DNA from: Dactylis glomerata
Lineage: Eukaryota; Streptophyta; Magnoliopsida; Poales; Poaceae
Assembly (NCBI GenBank): GCA_007115705.1
Contig: QXEO01001030.1
Location: forward strand, 229,603 to 293,602
Direction: 5' to 3'
DNA: 64,000 nucleotides
Position 1 is the first letter of the stretch. Every line of letters starts with the position of its first letter. A program made the position numbers and the translations under genes. The notes under the pieces are model-generated. The model was not told the origin of the DNA. It was given only the letters and a program-made list of their open reading frames with translations, and searched no databases. Shown piece after piece: positions 21,863 through 33,034 of the stretch.

Positions 21863-23919
21863 GAGCATCTCCAGTCATGAACCCGGCGAGGCCCCCGGCA
21901 GCCGTTTTTTCATCCGGACGACGAAAAACGGCCCAGTCGTGCCCCGGTTCCTCGTTTTCCCCCGGATTTGGGCATTCATCCATCCGGCGAGCCCAGGCCA
22001 TCCTCGGTCCCCCGGGGCGCACTCGGGGACTCCGGACGAGAGAAAAGCGGGGATGGGCCCGCTCTGTCGGCGAGAGAACACGTAAACCCTACTATCTGGT
22101 CGCAAATCCCCCTCTCCCTCCCCTCGCTGCTCTGTCGCCGCCGCCGGCATCACCCCTCGCCAATCCGCCAGCTGGTTGCCTGAACTCCGCCGTCCCTCCT
22201 CCCACCAGACCCCACCAGCCTATATTCCGTCGTCCGGCGTGCCGTCTGGCTATATTCCGCCGTCGGGCAACTCCTCCCGTCGCGCCTCGTCGACACGCCC
22301 GGCAGGTGTTCCTCCATTTGCCTGGCCAGACATGGACTTGGACGACGAGGAGGAGCAGATGTTCGCCGAGATTTTTGAAGAAGAGATGGCAGCCGCCGCC
22401 CAAGACGAGGAGCATATGTTGATCCTAGCTTGCCTGTCGGGCTTGTACGCGGAGACGTCCATTGGTCGCCGTGGTGGGTCGGCACTAGGTCGCCGGAAGT
22501 GCAAGCCGAGACAGCGAATGGAGGGCTACTGCATACTCTACACCGATTACTTCGCTGACAATCCATTGCACGGTGATGCTATTTTAGGCGTCGTTTCAGG
22601 ATGAGCCGGAAGCTTTTCCTTAAAATTGTCTATGCCCTTCGAGACTATGACTCCTATTTCAGATGCAAGTTAGATTGCACCGACATGGCAGGGTTTTCCA
22701 CCCTCCAAAAGTGCAAGGTGGATATGCGGATGCTGGCATATGGAGCTCCTGGTGATTCTACCGATGACTATCTTCGGATGGCGGAGTCCACCGCCTTTGA
22801 TTATTTCTACCGGTTCTGCAGGGCGGTGATAGCAGTGTTTGGGGACACCTACTTGAGATCACCCACTGTCCAAGACACTGCTCAGATCCTCACTTTCAAT
22901 GAAGCTTGAGGATTTCCGGGGATGCTTGGAAGCATTGACTGCATGCATTGGAAATGGAAGAACTGTCCGTTTTCCTAGCAGGGAATGTACAAGGATCACA
23001 AAAAAGGCTGCACTGTGATACTTGAGGAAGTGGCTACCCATGATCTTTGGATTTGGCACTCCTTCTTTGGTATGCCGGGATCCAACAACGACATCAACGT
23101 CTTGCAGTGCTCGCCAATCTTCTCCAAGCTTGTTGAGGGTCATGCTCTCCCGGTTGACTTTGTGATCAATGGCCGACACTACAACAAGGGATACTTTATT
23201 GCAGACGGTATCTATCCAAAGTGGGCAACATTTGTGAAGACTATCTCGAGCCCCATCCTCCCGAAGGAGGTGGAGTTTGTGAAGGCACAAGAAGGTTGTC
23301 GAAAGGACGTCGAGCGTGCATTTGATGTCCTCCAGCAGAGATTTGCTGTAATCTGGTTCCCCTCTTTGAGTTGGTCCAAATATCAGATGTGGGAGGTGAT
23401 GAAATGTTGAGTGTCCTTACACAACATGATAATTAAGAATGAGCGAAAGTATCCGGTTTCTCTGAGCGAACAAGCTGCACCATATGAGAGAGAGGGTCCT
23501 CTTGCACAGCCTAATCACCAGGTGCCGGCATCGTGGGTTGCGTTCATCGCTATGCGTCAGGAGATTCGAGACTCCACAATGCATCAACTACTGCAGGATG
23601 ATCTGATGGAGCACATATGGAGGTTTCGAGGCAATACCAACTAGTTTCCATTTGATTTGTTTGAAAACTTGTCAAATTATTTGCTTGTTTTGTTAAACTG
23701 TAACGTTTATTTGTAAAAATAAGCAAAATCTTGGCAAACTGTATCAAATTTGCCGAACTGTATCGTTTATTTGTAAAAATCAGCCAAAAATGCCGATCTC
23801 CGAACGTCTATCTGGGAAGCCGGCTGAAACTTCGACGTTCCCCACGTCTAAATTTTATCCAATCCGACGCTATTTAGCGTCGGATTTGGCCGTGGGGGCA
23901 CCGACGGCTGGAGATGCTC
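21863..23919 (+). mobile_element. PIF/Harbinger DNA transposon, 2057 bp, TSD TAA
   Basis: Terminal inverted repeats GAGCATCTCCAGTC and GGCTGGAGATGCTC, flanked by TAA on both sides (21860-21862 and 23920-23922), the TWA target duplication typical of PIF/Harbinger. It encodes a DDE transposase (broken). The Myb/SANT-like second protein of autonomous Harbingers is not seen, so it was either a deletion derivative or has lost that gene. Confidence 0.92.
22332..23644 (+). pseudogene. Harbinger DDE transposase, frameshift plus three stops
   Basis: Transposase that would excise and reinsert the element. It starts MDLDDEEEQMFAEIFEEE, an acidic N-terminus usual for grass Harbinger transposases. The catalytic triad is still readable: Asp in LGSIDCMHWKWKN, Asp in GSNNDINVLQCS and Glu in RKDVERAFDVLQQRF. 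A one-base loss near 22583 shifts the frame just before FRMSRKLFLKIVYALR. In the downstream frame there are TGA at 22907 (expected Arg), TAG at 22976 (expected Trp) and TGA at 23408 (expected Cys). The frame ends RFRGNTN at 23644. Non-functional, but a good donor of TIRs recognisable by related active transposases. Confidence 0.9.
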
Positions 23920-23922
23920 TAA

Positions 23923-24349
23923 GGCACCGAAGCTGTGTCCGCAGTGGATAGGGGTGGAAAGGGGCTGCCGTGGTACACATTAAAAAAAAGGACTGGCCGT
24001 GGTACGTGTGGCCGGCTGACAAGCGGGCTCATGGCGGATAGGGAGGACATGCCACTGATCCACCTTTTATCCGTTTGGATGTATTTACGGTTTACAATTT
24101 GAGCTGAAAATAGGTTCAAAGGGACTTCAAGATGAACACGGGTCTGTATGCATTGTGGCTTTGGACCATCAGTCTTGTTTGCCCTTAGTTCTGTAAAGAG
24201 AGTCATTTAGGGGTCAATTTTGGGTGAGAGGCGATTTTTTTCCTGCTTTTTCACACACATGCATATGAACACATTTTGCATCCATTCCTCTTTGTGCAAT
24301 TCAACGGGAACATGGAATCGTGTACTACACTATTACTCGATCCTGCAGT
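23923..24349. other. 3' flank of the TBL pseudogene
   Basis: No gene seen between the Harbinger element and the stop codon of the minus-strand TBL pseudogene. Contains a short A run (23983-23990) and is otherwise unremarkable. Confidence 0.3.
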
Positions 24350-25117
24350 TTAGCCACTCTGAAGCAAATGGAGCAGCAGCTCGTTCCAAGCGTCGACGGG
24401 CCCGGGCAAGCACCAGTGTACGCAATCGATGCCGAAGCGGAGCTCGTGCGGCCAGTGCCCGTACTTCCCGGGGTGTCCGTCGGCCCTCACCTGCATCATC
24501 TCGCTCACGTCCATGAGCGCGAACCTCCCCTCCGCCTCCGCCTCCCCCGCCGCGGCCCGAAACTCCTCCACCTACGCGGCGTGGAACGCGGCCTCGGTCT
24601 CGTGCAGGCTCGACGACTCGTTGCTCTGCAGTGGCCGCGTCCTCACGCAGTTCCCACCGTCGTTCCACTTGCCGTTCTCGTAGTGCGGCGGCGCCACCGT
24701 CCGGACCACCACCCTGCCGCGAAAACCGGCCAGCGCGCGGAGCGCGGTCCGAAACGACGCGTGCACCGCGTAGTCCGGAGCCACGTCGGTGGCATTGTAT
24801 GACGCCTCGCAGCCGTCGACGTTGGCGCAGCCGAGGAGACGGCCGCCCTCGTAGAGCAGAGTGGGGATTGTGAACCACTTGGCGCCGTTGAGGACGAAGT
24901 AGTCGTAGCCGGCGACGTCGCCGCTCCACTCCGGGTCCGCCTCGTCGAGGTACAGGTTGTGCGGGTCCGTGAACTGATCCGCGCCGGCGCGCGTCAGGTT
25001 CGACCGCACCAGGAACGGCGTCCAGAACACGGACATCGTGAAGTCGTGCAGAGGGTAGTGGTACTTGCGCGTGCAGTGGACGCAGTCTTTCGGCTCCATC
25101 TCCACCGGGTACTCCAC
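24350..25117 (-). pseudogene. TBL pseudogene, exon 2 (3' half)
   Basis: C-terminal half of a second TBL/DUF231 acetyltransferase. The exon starts after an AG acceptor (GCGCGCACGACAG type end) with VEYPVEMEPKDCVHC and contains FTMSVFWTPFLVRSN, VVVRTVAPPHYENGKWNDGG and the DxxH motif DCVHWCLPG, ending LLLHLLQSG and TAA. A TAG at 24572-24574, where CAG (Gln) is likely ancestral, interrupts FHAA-VEEFRAAA. Exon 1 of the same gene lies 24.4 kb away at 49529-49966. It is the convergent paralogue of the TBL gene at 13771. Confidence 0.9.
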
Positions 25118-25161
25118 CTGTCGTGCGCGGAAGCAAAAGATAGACGCGAGTTCATGACGAC
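25118..25161 (-). other. Remaining 3' part of the TBL pseudogene intron
   Basis: Forty-four bp of original intron between the copia insertion and exon 2, including the ACGAC target duplication copy (25157-25161). With the 63 bp left at 49466-49528, the original intron was about 100 bp, close to the 77-bp intron of the TBL paralogue. Confidence 0.85.
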
Positions 25162-26211
25162 TGTTGGATAATTAGGCACAATTTCCATGATTAATTCTAG
25201 AATATTAAACATGACAACGCTAGTTACTACCACATGTAACTCGAACATACTAGATGTACTGAACAACAAGATGAACGGAAACAAGTAGCAACGAAACATG
25301 TACTCGCAGAACATGATGAACAGGGAAACAGCAGTACACCGCACGTACCGTTCGCTTGCAGATGTAGTCGTAGCAGTAACGTTGTTGATGACAACATTGG
25401 AGTACACCGGTCGAAGCAGACGGCGATGAAGACGGCGGTAGGCTGCACCGCCCGACTTGGATGGAAGACGACTCTTGATGAAGAGCTTGAGCAGTCGTGC
25501 AGAGCGCTTCCCAAAAACCTAATTCGCCCTCTCCCGTACAGGATCGCAAAGGCGAGTGGTTCCGGAGGCATGCTCTCCCGTTCGCCGGTGCACGCCGGCG
25601 CTCGGGATGAGGTAGACTACGGAGGCGGCGCAAGCAGCGAGAGGTGGCAAAACCCTAGATTGATTTCAGGTGTGTGCGGCGGTAGCCGGGCAAGAGTTTA
25701 TATAGGCGGCGCAACGGAGAAACCCTAGGCAACGTGGGCCACGGCCATGTCGCACGCCCGAGTCGGTTACAGCAGCCCACAATCCGGGAGCGACCCGAAC
25801 CGGCTAGCCGTGACACGTCCGTCAAGGACTCGGTCAAACGCTCGGTTTTCCTGTGCAGCAAAAAGATAAGGTCAGCTCCGAGGCTCAATTCCGCAAACCG
25901 CGGCGCGCGCGCGCGCGTCGTGACGTGTCGAGTCGAGACGAGACGAGACGAGCGAGGAGGAGGAGGAGGAGCGCGCGTGTGGCAGTTCTCTTCTCACTCA
26001 CTTACCAAGTGGTGCAACACCCCACCTTATATGTTGGTCTACATCTCTCCCAACTTTCCATGTGGGACTAAACTTAGCTCCCACCCCTAGCCTTTGTGCA
26101 GCCAAAAACTTGGTCTGCATTCCAAATGGGCTCACACACATGGACTTTGAGATTTCTAGGAATTTCTGAAATCTATTATGGACTCATATGAAAAGGCCCA
26201 ATATTTCAACA
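25162..26211 (-). repeat. Copia 3' LTR
   Basis: Left LTR, 1050 bp; 3' LTR in the element's orientation. It is preceded (minus strand) by the purine-rich GGTGGGGGA polypurine tract at 26212-26220. A minus-strand TATA box (TATATAAA, 25697-25704) marks the promoter. It carries about 16 bp and a CpG repeat stretch absent from the other LTR. Confidence 0.93.
25697..25704 (-). promoter_or_regulatory. TATA box in copia 3' LTR
   Basis: TATATAAA on the minus strand, followed by GC-rich sequence and conserved at the same place in the other LTR (48977-48984). The 3' LTR copy could drive transcription out into exon 2 of the TBL pseudogene in its sense direction. Confidence 0.6.
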
Positions 26212-26751
26212 ATCCCCCACCAGATCTCAAATGCCCATTTAGAGATTTGCCAAACCTCACTACTTGTTTATACCAGTGTTTCAGCAAAGACTGTTAAGTT
26301 GAACTTCCGCCTAGAACCTTAAGCTACGTCTATCAGCAACTTGAACAATGGACTACGCCTTGAATTGCAAGTTTTGTGCGTCAAGATTTCACTCAAAGTC
26401 ATAACCAGTACATGGCTGCCAGTAGCCTACCCCGCGGGTTGGAGCATATGCGTCGTACTCCATGGTCTCTTCATGAATTTACTAGAGATCACCCAAATCT
26501 CATAGACTGCGACGTTTAACAATCGGACTCATATAGGTGTGTTCTTTCAAGAATGCTCTGTAGGACAGCATCTTTGCTAATCATAGCCAACGGAAACATA
26601 TTAAGGCATGTTGCCAACCTGCCTTACAGATTTTGAGAGTTTTGCATCTTCACATAGAGAGGGTTACAGAATACTCTCCTCAGTTAAACCACTAGCTTGT
26701 TTTCTCAGGTCCTAATTCACGGGATCTCCGATCACAAAGGTTGGGTTACCG
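26212..26751 (-). other. Copia 3' untranslated region
   Basis: About 540 bp between the pol stop and the 3' LTR. No coding sequence seen; ends in the polypurine tract. Confidence 0.7.
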
Positions 26752-27398
26752 CTATGGCGTAACATCTATGGGTCTCAAACCCATCTCCCTCGATGCACTA
26801 TCTATCACATTGCATGATAGCCCCTTAGTAAAGGGATCTGCCAGGTTTTTGTCTGTTTGAATATACGTAACAGTTATTATTCCGGAGTTTCGCAATTTCC
26901 TGACAGACTTCAAACGTCTTTTAACGTGTCTTGATGACTTTGCGTTATCCTTAGAATTGTTCACTTTGACAATAACTGTTTGATTGTCATAATTCAAGAG
27001 GATGGCCGGCATAGGTTTTTCAACCACCGGCAAGTCCATCAAGAGCTCACGCAGCCATTCTGACTCTACAGTGGCTGTATCTAAAGCAGTAAGTTCTGCT
27101 TCCATAGTTGACCTCGTCAATATGGTTTGTCTATATGATCTCCATGATACATCGCCACCTCCAAAGGTAAACACAAACCCACTAGTGGCTTTGATATCAT
27201 CTACATCAGAGATCCAATTTGCATCACTATATCCTTCAAGCACAGCAGGGTGCCCTGAATAGTGAATCACGTAACTCACTGTACCACATAGATAGCGCAT
27301 GACCCTTTCAAGTGCATGCCAATGATCAATACCCGGGTTTGACATGAACCTACTCAACTTGCTCACAGCAAAAGAGATGTCAGGTCTTGTCGCACTTG
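26752..27398 (-). pseudogene. pol: Copia pol fragment: RT end and RNase H
   Basis: Carboxy-terminal part of the copia polyprotein, separated from the rest by the non-autonomous gypsy insertion at TSD CTAAG. It shows SKLSRFMSNPGIDHWHALER, VMRYLCGT, the RNase H signature YSDANWISDVDD, SWRSYRQTILTRSTMEAEL and, near the end, IQTDKNLADPFTKGLS. Stop at 26752-26754. This segment has no internal stop. Confidence 0.92.
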
Positions 27399-27403
27399 CT
27401 AAG

Positions 27404-29047
27404 TGCTGACGTCTAGCAGACAGTCCTTGTGCGTGGTGAATGACCAGCCCGTTGGGAACCCCAAGAGGAAGGTATGATGAGTATAGCAGCTAGTTTTCCC
27501 TCAGTTAAGAAACCAAGGTTTAATATCGTTCAGGAGAAAAGCAGACAGCGACGATTGAAGGTGATGCTTGCTAGTTTGCGACAGCTTCGGACAATTTATA
27601 TATGGCGCCTCGTCCAAGCTCTGCTTGCTAGCTGCAACGCGGAACCTGCACACAACACAACCAAGTACTTTGCTCCCAACTTGCGATGAGGTTGTCAATC
27701 TCACCGGTTTGCTTGAAACAAAGGTTATGAGCGTATCGAGTGGAAAATAGTAGAGTATGCGAGTAAAGTAAACAGGTAATAGCAATATGATGGAAATAGG
27801 ACCGGGATCCACAGTTCACTAGTGGTGTCTCTCCATAGATAAATAACACATGCTGGGTAAACAAATTACAGTTGGGCAATTGATAGAATAAAGATAAACG
27901 TGATATGTCAAGAAGATCACTATGAGATTTACTCTGGGCATTACAACAAAATACATAGACCGCCATCCAACTGCGTCTATGACTAATAATCCACTCCCGG
28001 GGATATCAATCCGAACACCCCATGAGTATTAAGTTGCGAATAACAGATAATTGCATTAAGCAAAGTGTGTAATGTAAACAAAGCATATGCCCTTGAGCAT
28101 ATGAATGTTGTTTTCTCCCTAGTAGCAACAGCACATCTACAACCTTAGAGGTTTCTGTCACTCCCCCAGGTTAAATAGAGGCATGAACCCACTATCGAGC
28201 ATAAATACCCCCTCTTGGAGTCATTAGCAACTACTCGGCCAAGATAGCTACTAACAACGGAGAGCATGCAAGATCATAAACAACATAGAGATAACATAAG
28301 ATAATATTCAGTACAGCAACTCAATCATAAACACCAATATTCATCGGATCCCAACAAACCAAACATGTAGAATTACATAACGGTGATCTCAATCATGTAG
28401 GGCAGCTCATGAGATCTAAACATGAAGCACATGGTGGAGAAGACAACCATCTAGCTACTGCTATGGACCCATAGTCCAAGGTAGACTACTCACTCATCGC
28501 TCCGGAGGCAAGCATGGCGATGAAGAAGACCTCCGGTGGCGATTCCCCTCTCCGGCAGGGTGCCGGGAAGAGCTTCTGGACCCTCCCGATCTTCGGGTCG
28601 ACGGCGGCGGCGGATCGCGATGTGTTCTGGAAAAGTGATCGGGTACTTAGGTTTTTTCCGTCGGGGGGTCTTTATAGGCGAAGGGGCGATGTCAGAGGAG
28701 GAGCCAGGGGCCCTCACGCGAGGCTCGCGCGGCTAGGCCCCTGGCCGCGCCACCCCTGCGTGTGGGGCCCTGGTGGCCCCCCTCCTACTCTCCTTCAGAT
28801 CTCTGGAAGCTTCCGGGTAAAATAAGACTTCAGGAACTTGTTTCGTCCAATTCCGAGAATATTTCCTGTGTATCACTTCTGAAACACAAAAATAGCAGAA
28901 AACAGGAAACTGGCACTGTGGCAACTCGTTAATAGGTTAGTTCCAGAAAATGCATAAAAGTGCCACGAAGTGTAACAAAACAATAGGCAAATGGTGTAAA
29001 AATAAGCATGGAGCATCAAAAATTATAGATACGTTGGAGACGTATCA
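27404..29047 (-). repeat. 3' LTR of the non-autonomous element
   Basis: 1644 bp, same length as its partner. A minus-strand TATA box (CCTATAAAG, 28670-28678) precedes a GC-rich transcribed region. Several open frames in it are on the wrong strand or unconserved and I do not treat them as genes. Confidence 0.93.
28670..28678 (-). promoter_or_regulatory. TATA box, non-autonomous element 3' LTR
   Basis: CCTATAAAG on the minus strand, conserved at 34301-34309 in the partner LTR, with GC-rich DNA downstream in the transcription direction. Confidence 0.6.
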
Positions 29048-31984
29048 AGCATCCCCAAGCTTAACTCCTGCTCGTCCTCGAGTAGGTAAGTGATAACAAA
29101 AGAATAATTTTTGAGGTGACATGCACCTACACAATCTTGATCATGTATGTAAGCATTTGTGAGCTGGGATCATAAGAACTTAAAACATGGGCATGAAGAT
29201 ATAATCATGACAATAAGAAACTTAGCAACCATGTTGTAAACATGCAAATGAACACAAACAAAAGATCATGAAAATGAAACAATGAAAGTAAAACGTGTGT
29301 TCAAATCATAAGGAAAAACATACAAATGGTTTTCAGCTTGTCCTTCAAAGAGAGCAAAACATAAATGCATAGGACACCTCAAAGTTTAAGAGGGCGACTA
29401 TATACAAATAATTTAAGAACAAGTGAAACCAACAATATGAATCAATCAATGAACTTTGGGACAATGCATATCACACTAAGAATGACAACTATGCTCTCTT
29501 AATGGTGCATAAAGATAGAAGGTGGTGACTCAACATAAAAGTAGAAGAAAGGCCCTTCGCAGAGGGAAGCAGTGATTGCAAGTTTTATAACCTTCAAAAA
29601 TTATGGTACTTACCGGCTTTGAGCTCTCATTGCCCCCATCATAAGCATCTTGAATGGTTAAAGTTAATGCGAGAACAATTATGATGCATATGCTTGACAA
29701 ATCATAAGTTGAAAACCTCGTGCCCCGTGAATACGAGTACCCAAACATCATGCTACTTTACTTAGAGTCCCAAGCAAGGCTCTTGTCATTGTAAGTATAT
29801 GCATATCATTGAGAACCGCCAATGGGGTACCTCCGTGCCCGATGACATGGAACAAGCCCACACCAAAATGACAGGACAAGCAGACAATGAACACCTCGAC
29901 ATCTCTTTTATTTGCCTTTTGTTTAGCTTTTTATTGTGAGATGCGTCGTCGTATGTTCACCATAGGTATGCTGCAAATTTCCACCATAAATTATGCATGG
30001 CTTAGATTGGCGGCCCGGCGTTTCCCTAACACATATACAAACTCCATGATCCCCACAAGATTCCCAATTCATTTCACACCGCGGGCATCCATAAACAAAA
30101 GATCACGATATCAACTCAAATAAGAAGTGCAATGTTGAAAGCTTGCCCCATGACAGCATGGCTGGGCTAGAATCCAACTTACAACTTGCAAGCATAACAA
30201 CTCAACATAAGAGACCACAATGTCAAATTTTTAAGAACAGGAAAAATCAAAGTGTGCCTTCCGGTTCGTGAGAGCTTTACTGACCGAATTTCGCATAACA
30301 CTGGTAAGAGTTTAATTTGAAGAGATAATAAAAGCAAGTCAAATTTACTTGGAATAGCAAATTGCTAGTAGGTATGTATGGTGGACACTTTGGAAAACTT
30401 TGGCTTTTAGGAGTTGGATGCACGAGTAGAGCTCATACTCAGTACAAGGCAAGGGCTAGCAAAAGACTGGGAGCGACCAACTAAGAGAGCAATAATGGCC
30501 ATAATCATGCAAAGCGACAAAGCGACATTAAAAGATGCATAAGATGGCATCAAAAGTCAAAAACTAAATGACCATAGAGGCTATTGGCGACTTTGTAAGA
30601 GTCTAACATGTGTGAGCATGCGCCAAGTCAACCCAAATAAAGCATCAAGGAGAAAACCAAAATAATGCTTCCATACAATAAAAACAACGCATGATTTTTT
30701 CAAAGGCTCATTAAGCAATCTCAGTTATTTGAGACAAGTCATGCTACAGCAAAACCACTAAGCATACTATCAAAAATACATCAAGCATGACATGAAAAAG
30801 CCTAAGCCGCAGTCTACACAAGCTCCTTCTTGTACCACTATTTTGCACAAAGCTTTTTCTCTTTTCCAACACCATTTGAAATTTTAAAAAACACCTCTTT
30901 TGATGAAAACCAATAAAGATAAGAGGCAAAAATACACCTTGATGAAAATATATGACAAGGTCTGAACGCAAATCAAGGCGAAAACGAAAACCAAAAGCAG
31001 TAGCAGAAAAAGAAAAACACTCGATTTTTAATAAGAGTGAAAACTAGAGCGTTCTTGGCAAATGAAAACGAGTACATCTCCTCCAAAGGAAATTTGTTGG
31101 GGTCCAACCATTTATTGCAGCAAACAAACAAACTAAACCAACTAAGAAAACTAAAACAACTGACGCTCCAAGAAAAACACATAGTGCATGAAGCAATAAA
31201 AATATAGTGTTTTGAAAGGTGACCTGATTTTTGCCGATGAAGAAGGGGTGCCTCGGGGGCATCCCCAAGCTTTGACGCTTGTACTTCTTGGATATTTCTT
31301 GGGGTGATGCATGGGCATCCCCAAGCTTGAGCTTTTGTCCATTCTTCAACTCATCTCATCATTCTCCAATCCCTACACTTGAAAACTTCCTTCATACAAA
31401 ACTAAACAAAATTCTATTAGCAACATTAGTGTAAGCATAACATATAATCAATCCTCTTTTTGCTTCAGGTTTCAACTCAAAACCACCACATATATAGCAA
31501 ATACTACTGTAGCAACCTCCCCAAAAGTTCCGTGATCAAAAGAACTCAAAAGAAAGCGATAAAGTGGCAAACACAAATATTGGCAGAAATCTGTCAAAAC
31601 TGAACAGCTGACAAAGGTCGAATTTTTGAGGGGTTTTCTGTTGCTCAAATCAAAAAGTGTTCAACTAACGAAAGTTTGGATATAACCTGGGGCATATGCA
31701 CAAGAAATCGCAGGTCCAAAAGATATACATAGAATTTATACGAATTTTTACGGTGCATCACCGAAAACAGTTTCAGGACAGCAACATCCCCAAATCTTTA
31801 CCTCACTCGAATTAGAGGCTTCTCTTGGCACAAAAACAAAATAAACAAGATAAGGAGCGGTCATTACAGTAGTAATGACTTCCAAGACTCAAATAAAAGA
31901 AAAAGTACTGAAAATAAAACATTGGGTTATCTCCCAAGAGTGCTTTTCTTTAACGCCTTTGAGCTAGGCGCAGAAAATTGCAAA
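29048..31984 (-). other. Non-coding interior of the non-autonomous element
   Basis: About 2.9 kb without RT, integrase or other domains in any frame. It contains repeated purine-tract-like words (minus AAGCTTGGGGAT) at 29048-29062, 31256-31272 and 31312-31328. This is where pol lies in the coding relative, so pol was replaced or lost. Confidence 0.75.
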
Positions 31985-32851
31985 TCAAGTAATATCAAGA
32001 GATGAAGTACTAGGATCAGCGCGTGCCTTACGTCTTACTTTCTTACCTTTGTTCTTGACTCTAGGAAAGACATGGCTATTGCAAGGTGGAGAGATAAACC
32101 TTATATTGCCTTTTCCCACATCAATGACGGCGCCCAGGAGCTTCAGGAGGGATCTTCCAAGTGTGATTTGTCCTTTCCCTACACATTCAATAACAAGATA
32201 ATCAGTAGATATCATTCTTCCTAGGACTTTTGTAAAAACTCCTTTAGCTATTCTAATGGGAAATATAGTGGCATTGTTAGTAAGAGAAATTCCTTCTCCC
32301 CCCTCAGAAAGCTTCCAAAGGCTCAAAGATTCATAGATATCCTTTGGCATGAGACAAAATTCAGACATAATATCACAACGAGCATGAAAATTTTCACCAC
32401 TAATGGTGATTTTTACCGCAGGATACCAACTCGAAGGTTCAGTATTTGCTGGCACATAATCAAAATGCTGGCTCAGAGTATTGTAGCAAGATTTCAAACT
32501 AGAAGTGCGAGTCTCAAGAGCATCAAGTCTATTAAAAATGCACACAAGAGAGGAATCAAAATAGGTTGGCATGCTATAAATTGTAATCAACTTTTTTATA
32601 ATATTGAAGGCTTGATCTCCATCACAATGAAGGAAATCTCCTTCTGCAGTAGCATCCAAAGCATATCTATAACGAAGAGAAAGTCCAAAGTAAAAGCTAC
32701 TAAGAAGCAAACTCAAAGTCATTTTAGGTTCAGTTTTTCCATGCCAATCATAAATTCTAGACCAAGCTTCTTTAAAACTTTCCTCATCCTTTTGTTTAAA
32801 AGTGAAAATCATATCCTCGGGCGACATAGTAGTAACAACTGAACTAGACAT
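31985..32851 (-). CDS. Gag/protease-like protein of the non-autonomous element
   Basis: An intact 288-residue frame; ATG at 32851 begins MSSSVVTTMSPEDM. The N-terminal half (FKQKDEESFKEAWSRIYDWH) parallels the Athila gag segment DGESIAQAWGRLKLL of the element at 36223. The C-terminal half (CDIMSEFCLMPKDIYESLSL to GRSLLKLLGAVIDVGKGNI) parallels the retroviral-type protease region CDIGASASAIP to GRPFLNTCGAVIDC, but the DIGAS active site has become DIMSE, so proteolytic activity is unlikely. It ends TSSLDIT. The uninterrupted frame suggests recent insertion or some constraint; function (particle protein, helper binding) is inferred. Confidence 0.75.
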   Translation of the reverse strand: MSSSVVTTMSPEDMIFTFKQKDEESFKEAWSRIYDWHGKTEPKMTLSLLLSSFYFGLSLRYRYALDATAEGDFLHCDGDQAFNIIKKLITIYSMPTYFDSSLVCIFNRLDALETRTSSLKSCYNTLSQHFDYVPANTEPSSWYPAVKITISGENFHARCDIMSEFCLMPKDIYESLSLWKLSEGGEGISLTNNATIFPIRIAKGVFTKVLGRMISTDYLVIECVGKGQITLGRSLLKLLGAVIDVGKGNIRFISPPCNSHVFPRVKNKGKKVRRKARADPSTSSLDIT

Positions 32852-33007
32852 AATAGACTAAAGTAAAGAAATAGCAACTACCAAGGATTCTAATTTTTTT
32901 TTGGGTTTTTGATATAAAACGATGCAGGTAAAATAAATAAAGCAAAACAATAACAAAGTAAAGGATGTGCGTGCGAAAAACTCCCCTCGCATAAGTCTTC
33001 CACTCTT

Positions 33008-33024
33008 CCCCGGCAACGGCGCCA
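33008..33024 (-). promoter_or_regulatory. Primer binding site, non-autonomous element
   Basis: TGGCGCCGTTGCCGGGG on the minus strand, 10 bp inside the 5' LTR. This is the PBS usually assigned to tRNA-Asp in Athila-type elements and is identical to the PBS of the coding element at 37743. Confidence 0.85.
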
Positions 33025-33034
33025 GAAAAGAAGC

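Noticed and set aside
28490..28825. Frames of about 75-103 codons repeated in both LTRs at 28.5 and 34.1 kb
   Set aside because: They recur only because the LTRs are copies; the plus-strand frame is antisense to the element's transcription and neither strand shows a domain.
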